DNA of 17,751 nt from Enteractinococcus helveticum. GTDB lineage: Bacteria > Actinomycetota > Actinomycetes > Actinomycetales > Micrococcaceae. Below are positions 1-6,275 of this stretch, piece by piece. A program made the translations under genes and the position numbers. The stretch is from positions 1 to 17,751 of the forward strand of contig NZ_DYXC01000057.1 in the NCBI RefSeq assembly GCF_020742345.1, in the 5' to 3' direction. Under the pieces are notes generated by a model. That model had not been told where the DNA came from and searched no databases. It saw only the letters and a program-made list of their open reading frames with translations. Each line of letters begins with the position of its first letter. Position 1 is the first letter of the stretch.

Positions 1-1
1 G

Positions 2-247
2 CACGCCGGTGCCACAGCGGTGCATCTGACACTGTCGTACCTCGGCGACACCGTCATGTTGGATGTCGCCGATAATGTGACCGGTTTTACGGCCGAACAT
101 ATCGATCCCGGACATGGTCTGGGTATCATGCAGGAACGCGTTGAAGCATTGAACGGGGCCATCTACCTCGATACCAAACCCGGTGAAGGTACCACCCTGA
201 CGGTATCAATCCCCGGGATTCAGGAGTCCGACTATGGCCACCGTTGA
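2..247 (+). CDS. Sensor histidine kinase, NarL/DesK type, C-terminal fragment (5' end outside window)
   Basis: This is the catalytic ATP-binding (HATPase_c) end of a two-component sensor kinase. The reading frame is open to the left edge, so the sensor and HisKA_3 parts lie outside the window. In the visible 81 residues, HAGAT matches the end of the N box, DVADNVTGF is the G1 box and GHGLGIMQERVEAL is the G2 box. The final GEGTTLTVSIP strand is typical of the NarL/NreB/DesK kinase group. The stop overlaps the start of the next gene by 14 bp, so kinase and regulator are almost certainly translated together. It should phosphorylate the adjacent response regulator. The signal sensed cannot be judged because the input domain is missing. 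Confidence 0.9.
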   Translation, partial: HAGATAVHLTLSYLGDTVMLDVADNVTGFTAEHIDPGHGLGIMQERVEALNGAIYLDTKPGEGTTLTVSIPGIQESDYGHR

Positions 248-857
248 CACCATTCGTGTGCTGATTGTCGATGACCACCCCATCGTCCGGGATGGACTCC
301 GCGGACAATTGGCTACGCAACCGGACCTCCAGGTTGTAGCCGAAGCCGCCAACGCGGAAGAGGCGCTGACTGTACTGCAGCATCACGCAGTGGACGTGCT
401 GCTCACCGATTTGCGCATGCCGGGGCTGGGTGGTCACGAACTCATTCGCACAGTACGCGCAGAGTATCCCAAAATCCAGGTTCTGGTGTTAACTACCTAC
501 GACGGCGAAGATGATGTCCGTCCCGCACTGGATGCGGGGGCTCGGGGGTATCTGTTGAAGGATGCCAGACGTGAAGCATTATTTGCTGCGGTCCGTGCAG
601 CGGCGGCGGGCCGCAGTAGCTTTGCGCCGTCCGTGCAGCGACTCCAAGCTCAGTCCCCGTCCAGGTCATTACTCAGCACTCGCGAAGTCGAGGTCCTAGA
701 TCTCATTGCTCACGGCTGCACGAACCGTCAGATCGCTTCGGCACTGTCCATCGGTGAAGCAACTGTCAAGACGCATGTGCGTCACCTGTGTGACAAACTC
801 GAGGTCGCGGATCGGGCAGCCGCCGTGGCCGCCGGTTATCAGCGCGGACTGCTGTGA
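234..857 (+). CDS. NarL/FixJ-family response regulator (REC plus LuxR-type HTH)
   Basis: A 207-residue DNA-binding response regulator. The receiver domain covers about residues 8-122: acidic pair D13-D14, phospho-acceptor D59 in the TDLRMPG segment, switch T87 and conserved K109 in YLLKD. A LuxR-type HTH follows at about 145-205, with LSTREVEVL and then an ATVKTHVRHLCDKL recognition region. The length is standard for the family. The ATG at 234 is preceded by AGGAG at 222-226, inside the end of the kinase gene, which supports this start. It is co-translated with the upstream kinase and should be its cognate partner. The regulon is unknown. The gene meets the oppositely oriented acetyltransferase gene with only 23 bp between the stops. 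Confidence 0.95.
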   Translation: MATVDTIRVLIVDDHPIVRDGLRGQLATQPDLQVVAEAANAEEALTVLQHHAVDVLLTDLRMPGLGGHELIRTVRAEYPKIQVLVLTTYDGEDDVRPALDAGARGYLLKDARREALFAAVRAAAAGRSSFAPSVQRLQAQSPSRSLLSTREVEVLDLIAHGCTNRQIASALSIGEATVKTHVRHLCDKLEVADRAAAVAAGYQRGLL

Positions 858-880
858 CCGTGCTCAACACACCTGTGGGT

Positions 881-1540
881 TCATCCGAGCTCTGGCGCTG
901 ATTGGACCATGGTTTGTTGGTGCAGCCGCTTGCCGTTATACCGGACACCGGGCACCAGCGGCGACGGCCCATATGCAGTGAAACCCATGCGTTGGAAAAA
1001 TCGGACGGCACCCGGATTCTCGACAAGCGTCTGGAGATAACAGCCCGGCGAACCGGCTTGGGTCCAACGATCGAACCAGGCTTCCATCAGGGCGGATCCG
1101 GCGCCGGTTCCTCGTGCCTCTGGGGCAACATTGATGTGCAGATGCGATGGCCAGCGCGGGTCATGAAAATCTTCTGTGGCGGGTTCTTTGCGAAGTTTGG
1201 TCCGCACCGTATCAGCGATGGCACGACCGAAAAACACCATACTTTGAGGTCGCAGGGCTAATCGATATTTTCGAATGGCAAACTCCATGCGGGCGCCTTC
1301 GGATGGGAACGTAGCACTGTCCAGGCACCCGGTGAGATATCCAACCAACGCGCCATCGGCTTCGGCAACAAATAAGGATTCTGGTTCAAGGTCCATATAC
1401 GGATCCAAGTAGACACTCGCCTCGGCTTCTGGGTGTCCCCAGAAGGATCCTGGAGGGACCCCATCACCAGCCCTGGCGAAGAGCGTACGCAACTCGAATC
1501 GATCTGTTTCATCAAAGGGTCGAATCTTTGCTGTACTCAC
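881..1540 (-). CDS. GNAT-family N-acetyltransferase
   Basis: A 219-residue protein with a GNAT acetyl-CoA-binding core. The key motif is HINVAPEARGTGAGSAL, in which the R-G-T-G-A-G turn binds the CoA pyrophosphate. After it comes a motif-B-like stretch, VENPGAVRFFQRMGF, typical of small-molecule or protein N-acetyltransferases. The N-terminal half contains the usual FVAEADGALVGYLTG strand pair. The start is a GTG at 1540 with an AGGAG ribosome binding site six bases upstream. The gene lies downstream of the RES toxin on the same strand with an 83-bp gap in which I see no clear promoter or terminator. The substrate cannot be assigned. Membership of the superfamily is certain; any link to the toxin pair is positional only. 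Confidence 0.88.
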   Translation of the reverse strand: MSTAKIRPFDETDRFELRTLFARAGDGVPPGSFWGHPEAEASVYLDPYMDLEPESLFVAEADGALVGYLTGCLDSATFPSEGARMEFAIRKYRLALRPQSMVFFGRAIADTVRTKLRKEPATEDFHDPRWPSHLHINVAPEARGTGAGSALMEAWFDRWTQAGSPGCYLQTLVENPGAVRFFQRMGFTAYGPSPLVPGVRYNGKRLHQQTMVQSAPELG

Positions 1541-1623
1541 GGTTGTCTCCTGTGCTGCGGCAACGACTTGCCGGACATTGATAGATGGTTCTCATAAAGG
1601 CCAGCACTCCGCAGATCCGGTGG

Positions 1624-2256
1624 TTACCAGCGGACCCGGATGCCCAAGGGCAGACACATATCAGTAAGCCAGTTTCTGTCGGTCAGTCTGCTGAAGATCT
1701 TGGCCACGGAGGCGTCAGCGGCCAGAGCATCTGATGCAATGCGGTCCCCAAATAATGCAACCGCTACGGTGTCGTTGCAGCGATTACTCATCCACGCTAC
1801 ACCTTCAAACCCGGCACGATGTGCAGCTTCTGCCCACTGCACCGTCTGGGGATACGTACGCATGTCAGAAGATGTGAGTGCTTGATGTGTGGTACCAAGT
1901 GCTCGGAGTCCAGTGCCCATAAATTTTGCTAATTTCAGCTGCCTAGTTGTACGAAACGCCGCCATGACAGTCCGCATATAGTCTGATGGGATAAGTACCC
2001 CGCCAGTGGCTGGAATATCCCTCAACAGCGTCTCGCATATTGCGGCCTCAGCCGAGTAGGCTGCGTACAAGACCGGAACAATAGCTCCTGCATCATCCGT
2101 GAAGAACGCGAAACGGGTCGGTTCCCCGTAGCCTGGGTTAAAGTCGGTGACTTGTCGGCCACCGTCATCATGCAGGACCCGGTACAACAGCTGGTGCGCT
2201 TCGATTGTGAATGTCTCGGCGGTTCGCGGGCCGGTAGGCCACTGTGCTTCTACCAC
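1624..2256 (-). CDS. RES-domain toxin (NAD+-degrading type) of a Res-Xre toxin-antitoxin pair
   Basis: A 210-residue protein of the RES family, named for conserved Arg, Glu and Ser. Here these fit R26 (in LLYRV), E75 (in AAICETLLRD) and S157 (in AWMSNRCND), with a further conserved arginine, R48, in TRFAFF. Characterised RES toxins such as mycobacterial MbcT consume NAD+, and that activity is inferred here from the family. The start is a GTG at 2256 that overlaps the end of the upstream antitoxin gene by 7 bp, so the toxin is translationally coupled to its antitoxin. All three signature residues are present and the length is normal, so the toxin looks intact. The antitoxin-first order is usual for this family. 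Confidence 0.88.
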   Translation of the reverse strand: MVEAQWPTGPRTAETFTIEAHQLLYRVLHDDGGRQVTDFNPGYGEPTRFAFFTDDAGAIVPVLYAAYSAEAAICETLLRDIPATGGVLIPSDYMRTVMAAFRTTRQLKLAKFMGTGLRALGTTHQALTSSDMRTYPQTVQWAEAAHRAGFEGVAWMSNRCNDTVAVALFGDRIASDALAADASVAKIFSRLTDRNWLTDMCLPLGIRVRW

Positions 2257-2780
2257 TGGGTACCAAAACGGCTTTGGAATACCGCCAGCACCTGTGCGAC
2301 GTCGTCAATCACGTCAACGGGTCGGTTGCCATCCAGGCTCGGCGATTCCAGGAGAAACCATTGAGCTACGTCCTCATCTGACACGCCGAGTTCCGGGGCT
2401 ACCCGGAGTACGGCCAGCACCGATTCATAGATCTTGCCGGATTCGGTGAATTGGAAACCCGGATAACGATAGGCGTTGCGCCGCGAAATACCCAAAATTT
2501 TTCTGGCTTTCCGCCGGTCATTGGCGAACCCTCCGGTGGTTTGTTTTGAACCTGAAATCTGCGCTACGGTTCGGCCATCAAGTAAGCCAAATTCGGCCTC
2601 CATATCGCGCCACGCATTTTCCGTGGCGACAATGCCAGCGGCCATTTGTGGTGAAATCGTGTGATCTAACGATTCCACTGCCTCGCCCAGCAAGTGTATT
2701 GAACGCGCCATGTGCTGGTATTCAACAGTCTCTTTGATCGCAAATCGCTCTACTTCAGAATCTGGCATAGGTGTCGACAT
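2250..2780 (-). CDS. Xre/MbcA/ParS-type antitoxin (DUF2384-like C-terminal domain)
   Basis: A 176-residue partner of the RES toxin. About residues 60-110 form the helical region with GRTVAQISG and ANDRRKARKIL. The middle YRYPGFQF segment and the C-terminal part, with AQWFLLESPSLDGNRPVDVI, match the domain that caps RES toxins in the MbcA/ParS/Xre family. Antitoxins of this family block the toxin active site and often repress their own promoter. The ATG at 2780 has AGGAG five bases upstream, and a TATAAA-like -10 element lies just beyond it. Its 3' end overlaps the toxin start by 7 bp. Residues 1-45 have no recognisable domain and are longer than in short MbcA-type antitoxins. Confidence 0.85.
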   Translation of the reverse strand: MSTPMPDSEVERFAIKETVEYQHMARSIHLLGEAVESLDHTISPQMAAGIVATENAWRDMEAEFGLLDGRTVAQISGSKQTTGGFANDRRKARKILGISRRNAYRYPGFQFTESGKIYESVLAVLRVAPELGVSDEDVAQWFLLESPSLDGNRPVDVIDDVAQVLAVFQSRFGTQW

Positions 2781-2806
2781 ACCCTCTCCTATTCCTTCAA
2801 ATCCAT

Positions 2807-2812
2807 TTTATA
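2807..2812 (-). promoter_or_regulatory. Candidate -10 element for the antitoxin-toxin operon
   Basis: On the minus strand the stretch reads TTATAAAAT, with TATAAA as a good -10 hexamer 26 bases upstream of the antitoxin ATG. No convincing -35 hexamer is seen at 16-18 bp, which would fit a weak or autoregulated promoter. It is the only A/T-rich promoter-like element between the antitoxin start and the terminator hairpin. Confidence 0.4.
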
Positions 2813-2902
2813 ACGATGAACAAAGGAAATACAGGGTGCAACCTACTGTGCTTTGAGCGTCTCATATGTCTTGGACTGCACGGTTCGTTCAATTCCCCAC
2901 GA

Positions 2903-2940
2903 AAAATGCGGGAGTCAGCTGATGCTGGCTCCCGCATTTT
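2903..2940. terminator. Bidirectional intrinsic terminator hairpin
   Basis: An inverted repeat with 17-bp arms (2903-2919 and 2924-2940), a TGAT loop and one imperfect pair (2915/2928). The arms include AAAATGCGGGAG and CTCCCGCATTTT, so transcripts from either strand end in a run of U after a GC-rich stem. It lies 34 bp beyond the stop of the ThDP-enzyme gene and should end that transcript before it reaches the toxin-antitoxin operon. Confidence 0.85.
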
Positions 2941-2973
2941 CTATGAGGCGGTGAACGCCGTCGTTGGATTTTT

Positions 2974-4629
2974 TTAATAGGCCTGTTTGCGCTGTTCGAC
3001 GATCAGGTGGATCAGCGCGAATTTGCCGGTCTCAATGGCCTGGTAGGCGCTTTGGATTGCGGCTGGGATCTGCGAGTTCTCGGTGACGCGGACTCCGCAG
3101 CCACCGAAGGCATCGGCCATGGCGGCGAAGTCTGGGTTCTTCAGCTGAGTGCCGGAGACCCGACCCGGGTAATCGCGTTCCTGGTGGGTACGGATGGTGC
3201 CGTATTCCTGGTTGTCCATGACAATGACCAGCGGGGTGGCCCCGTACTGGGCGGCGGTGGCCAGTTCTTGACCGTTCATCAAAAATTCGCCGTCACCGGC
3301 AACCGTGACCACGATCTTGTCTGGGTTCTCCAGCGAGGCGGCAACCGCCGATGGGATGGAGTACCCCATGGAACCGTTGCGGGCGGAGATCAACGAACCA
3401 TAGTGGTGGGTTGGGAAGTAGCGGTGCACCCAGTTGGTGTGCTCTCCGGCGCCGAAGGTGACCATGGCATCGTATGGCAGCGTTGGTACCAGGTGGGCCA
3501 TCATGGCGTCCATTGAGGCGGGACCATCGTGGATGTCTTGGGTTGGTAGGGCGGCGAATTCTTCCTGCTGACGGCGCATCTTGGCCGTCCAGTTTGCCCA
3601 TTCGGGTTTATTTGGCAGGTCCATGCGCACCAGGTCGCGTACGAAGCTTGCTGGTTTGGCCACGATCTGGTGGGAGACCGGGCCTGAACGGCCCCGCAGG
3701 GCTGGGTCAATGGTGACCAGGAAGTTCTTTTTGTCCCAGTTCTGCCGAATGGTGAACCCGTCGGTCACGGTGTCGCCTGGCACGGTGCCCACAAACACGA
3801 TGAGGTCGGTTTCTTCTAGCAAGTCATAGGTCGGTTTTGGTCGGCCATAGCCCATCGGCCCAACGTAGGACGGCGAGTCGAAGGGGATGGTGCCCTGGGT
3901 TCGCCATTCAACGGCACCGGCGATCTGGTGGTCTTCCAGCCAGCTGCTTAGCTGTTTGGAGGCTTCTTCGGTCCAGTCGTTGCCACCGGTAATGAATAGT
4001 GGTTTATCGGAGTCCAGCAGCGCGTCGTAGAGCTCTTTCCAGTCGTCAACGGTCATGCCGCCACCGGCAACCGGGATCTGCGGGTGCAGTCGAGCATCAA
4101 TTTCTTCTTTAATAATGTCTTCTGGCAGACCTACGACGACGGGGCCTGGACGACCGGAGGAGGCAGCGAACATGGCTTCGGCCACGATTTCGGAGGCGCG
4201 GTCTGGGTGGTCCAAGACCATAACGCGTTTGGTACCGGTACCAAACCAGGCGTGTGGGTCGAATTCCTGGAAGGCTTCTTTTTCGCGGTGTTCGAATGGG
4301 ATCAGGCCAACGAACAGCACCATTGCTGTGGAGTCCTGCCATGCGGTGTGCAGCGCGACGTGGGCGTTGGCGGCGCCCGGACCACGGGTTACCATGGCAA
4401 CGCCTGGGGTCTGGTTGAGTTTGCCGTCGGCTTCAGCCATGTAGGTGGCGCCACCTTCGTGACGGCACACGATATTTTGAATCGGGGAGTCAGCCAGCCC
4501 ATCAAGAACATCGAGATAGGATTCGCCGGGTACCGAGTAGACGCGTTCTACTCCGTGCGCTACGAGGGTGTCGACAATGACGTGACCGGCGGTTTTGCGT
4601 TGACCGTTACTATTAAAAGGGTATGCCAT
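2974..4629 (-). CDS. Thiamine-diphosphate-dependent enzyme, acetolactate-synthase-like
   Basis: A 551-residue member of the ThDP-dependent decarboxylase/acetolactate synthase family. Visible are the N-terminal pyrimidine-binding domain with the catalytic glutamate E58 in CRHEGG, the central FAD/NAD-like domain, and the C-terminal pyrophosphate-binding domain with GDG at 445-447 and N473 in MDNQEYG (the GDG-x25-N type Mg/ThDP motif). The ATG at 4629 has AAGGAG ten bases upstream. A longer reading from a TTG at 4692 has no such site and adds a tail unlike the family. It is monocistronic, divergent from the SDR gene and followed by a strong terminator. Pyruvate condensation to acetolactate is plausible, but benzoylformate-decarboxylase-like or glyoxylate-carboligase-like activities use the same fold, and no small regulatory subunit gene is adjacent. 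Confidence 0.88.
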   Translation of the reverse strand: MAYPFNSNGQRKTAGHVIVDTLVAHGVERVYSVPGESYLDVLDGLADSPIQNIVCRHEGGATYMAEADGKLNQTPGVAMVTRGPGAANAHVALHTAWQDSTAMVLFVGLIPFEHREKEAFQEFDPHAWFGTGTKRVMVLDHPDRASEIVAEAMFAASSGRPGPVVVGLPEDIIKEEIDARLHPQIPVAGGGMTVDDWKELYDALLDSDKPLFITGGNDWTEEASKQLSSWLEDHQIAGAVEWRTQGTIPFDSPSYVGPMGYGRPKPTYDLLEETDLIVFVGTVPGDTVTDGFTIRQNWDKKNFLVTIDPALRGRSGPVSHQIVAKPASFVRDLVRMDLPNKPEWANWTAKMRRQQEEFAALPTQDIHDGPASMDAMMAHLVPTLPYDAMVTFGAGEHTNWVHRYFPTHHYGSLISARNGSMGYSIPSAVAASLENPDKIVVTVAGDGEFLMNGQELATAAQYGATPLVIVMDNQEYGTIRTHQERDYPGRVSGTQLKNPDFAAMADAFGGCGVRVTENSQIPAAIQSAYQAIETGKFALIHLIVEQRKQAY

Positions 4630-4818
4630 GTATGGAAAGCTCCTTGACTGAATTTCTTTGCGTTCAGCCCAGTCGCCATTGACCAAGGGCAAGCGCTAAC
4701 CTCTACAAAATACCAGCGATATAGGGAATAGTGGAATTTCAGACGTTTGTTTCCTGTCACAAATACGCCGCAACGAACATCCAGCACAATCGATCCCGTT
4801 CCAGGAGGAGATTCACGT

Positions 4819-5490
4819 ATGTCCAAAGTTATGATCATTGGCGGTCACGGCAAAGTTGCTCAACTCGCAACACCCTTATTGGTGCAAGCCGGCCACACCG
4901 TGACTTCAATTATTCGTAATCCTGATCAAGAAGAGACTATCCGCACCCTGGGTGCTACCCCATTAGTGTTCGATCTTGAATCCGCGACCCGCGAAGATTT
5001 TGCCGAGGTGTTCCGCGGCCAAGATGCGATCATTTGGACCGCCGGTGCCGGTGGGGGCAACCCTGACCGGACCTATGCGGTTGATCGTGATGCCGCGATT
5101 GCCTCGATTGATGCAGCACAGCAGGTCGGTGCCAACCGTTACATCATGGTGTCGTATCTTGGCTCTTCGCTGGATCACGGAGTACCAGACGATAGTTCGT
5201 TTTATCCTTATGCACAGTCCAAGGCCATTGCTGATGATCACCTGATGCAATCGGAATTGGACTGGACGATTCTTGGCCCCGGCACCCTCACCCTGGATGA
5301 CCCATCTGACAAGATCCGCCGGGTAGGGCGAATGGCTTCCGACACTCTGGCCGAGGGCCAAGCCCGTGACACTTCACGCGCCAATGTCGCCCAAGCGATT
5401 CTCTCAGCTCTGACCTCGCAGAAGAGCATCCGCACCGTGGTGGACTTTGTTGATGGGGATACTCCGATTAATCACGTTTTCGGTCTCTGA
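4819..5490 (+). CDS. NAD(P)-binding atypical SDR protein (YhfK/YwnB-like)
   Basis: A 223-residue Rossmann-fold protein of the atypical short-chain dehydrogenase group that also holds B. subtilis YhfK and YwnB. The N-terminal IIGGHGKVA is the dinucleotide-binding turn. VFDLES and DAIIWTAGAGGG mark the following strands, and YPYAQSKAIAD keeps the Y-x3-K pair near residues 133-137. The ATG at 4819 has AGGAGGAG eight bases upstream; an in-frame ATG at 4747 has no ribosome binding site. The substrate is unknown; relatives are often NADPH-dependent oxidoreductases or redox-stress proteins. It diverges from the ThDP-enzyme gene and ends 2 bp from the stop of the convergent wall-anchored protein gene. 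A decayed copy of codons 165-190 lies about 7 kb away at 12359-12436. Confidence 0.87.
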   Translation: MSKVMIIGGHGKVAQLATPLLVQAGHTVTSIIRNPDQEETIRTLGATPLVFDLESATREDFAEVFRGQDAIIWTAGAGGGNPDRTYAVDRDAAIASIDAAQQVGANRYIMVSYLGSSLDHGVPDDSSFYPYAQSKAIADDHLMQSELDWTILGPGTLTLDDPSDKIRRVGRMASDTLAEGQARDTSRANVAQAILSALTSQKSIRTVVDFVDGDTPINHVFGL

Positions 5491-5492
5491 AC

Positions 5493-6275
5493 TTATGCTT
5501 CTTCTTCCGCCATGCGACGGCGTCGCGTGACAAAGACCGCACCCAGTCCAATTGCAACCAGTCCTGCGATAATAGCCACGGCGATGTTGGCGCCGGTACT
5601 TGCTAAGAAGCCACCAGAATCCTGATCTTCACCGGTTTGCTGGGCATCATCACCGCTCGAGCTATCGGTTCCGGGCGCGCCCTTCGTGTCGTCATCGGTT
5701 CCGGAATCGGCATCAGAATCACCGGGAGTTTGAGTGTTTCCCGGCGATTCCTCGCCACCTGGCGTCTGGCCGTCATCCGGGTGGGTGGGGCCACCGTCGT
5801 CGGGCTCATCCGTCGCGTCGTCATCCGGTGCATCGGTTGCCCCATCACCAGGATCTTCTGTGCCGTCCTCGCCGTCGGAGCCTGCGTCGTCCTCATCGGT
5901 GCCAACCAACGATGCGAGGTAACGCTGGGTGTCGGCGGAGGTGTTCAGCGCGATGTCGTAATCTTCCAGTGTTTCGGTGGGCAACTGGACGCTGAAGTCG
6001 ATCGCACCGGTTTCATCCAGAACATACTGTTCGATGAACACGATGTCACCGGTGGACGGATTGTCGGGATCGGCTCCGTCGTCGAGAATGAGCACGCTGA
6101 GCTGCTCACCGGCTAACGCATCTGCTGAGGTCACGCTAATATCCGCGGTGGCGGCCTCCCCGGGGGTTGCCTCATGAGTAAGCGCCGGAGTCTCGGTGGT
6201 GGCCGCCGCGGTGCCGACGCCGATAAAACCAAGGGCAACAGTTAGACATGAGGCTGTGATGTAACGGATGTTCAT
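5493..6275 (-). CDS. Small secreted acidic protein with LASTG sortase wall-anchor signal
   Basis: A 260-residue surface protein. Residues 1-25 are a signal peptide with a hydrophobic core and a TAAA cleavage region. Residues 30-125 form a compact, probably beta-rich domain with no family I can name. Residues 125-220 are a long Asp/Glu/Gly/Pro/Thr-rich low-complexity stretch, probably a wall-spanning stalk. The end is a sorting signal: LASTG at 224-228, a 22-residue hydrophobic helix and an RRRR tail. LAXTG is the usual substrate of class E sortases in actinobacteria. The ATG at 6275 shares its A with the stop of the upstream gene (TAATG) and has GGAGGAG nearby, so it is translationally coupled to the giant protein. 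It may be an anchor or co-displayed partner; that is inference. Confidence 0.85.
   Translation of the reverse strand: MNIRYITASCLTVALGFIGVGTAAATTETPALTHEATPGEAATADISVTSADALAGEQLSVLILDDGADPDNPSTGDIVFIEQYVLDETGAIDFSVQLPTETLEDYDIALNTSADTQRYLASLVGTDEDDAGSDGEDGTEDPGDGATDAPDDDATDEPDDGGPTHPDDGQTPGGEESPGNTQTPGDSDADSGTDDDTKGAPGTDSSSGDDAQQTGEDQDSGGFLASTGANIAVAIIAGLVAIGLGAVFVTRRRRMAEEEA

Noticed and set aside
3007..3516. Plus-strand open frame of 169 codons inside the ThDP-enzyme gene
   Set aside because: It is antisense to clear catalytic-domain coding sequence, lacks a ribosome binding site and has a Gly/Val-rich translation typical of a shadow frame.
4630..4692. N-terminal extension of the ThDP enzyme from a TTG at 4692
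   Set aside because: The downstream ATG at 4629 has a good AAGGAG site, and the extension does not match the family N-terminus.
5600..5900. Low-complexity region of the small wall protein as a tandem DNA repeat or CRISPR-like array
   Set aside because: The composition is biased toward Asp, Gly, Pro and Thr codons, but there is no regular repeat unit or spacer structure.
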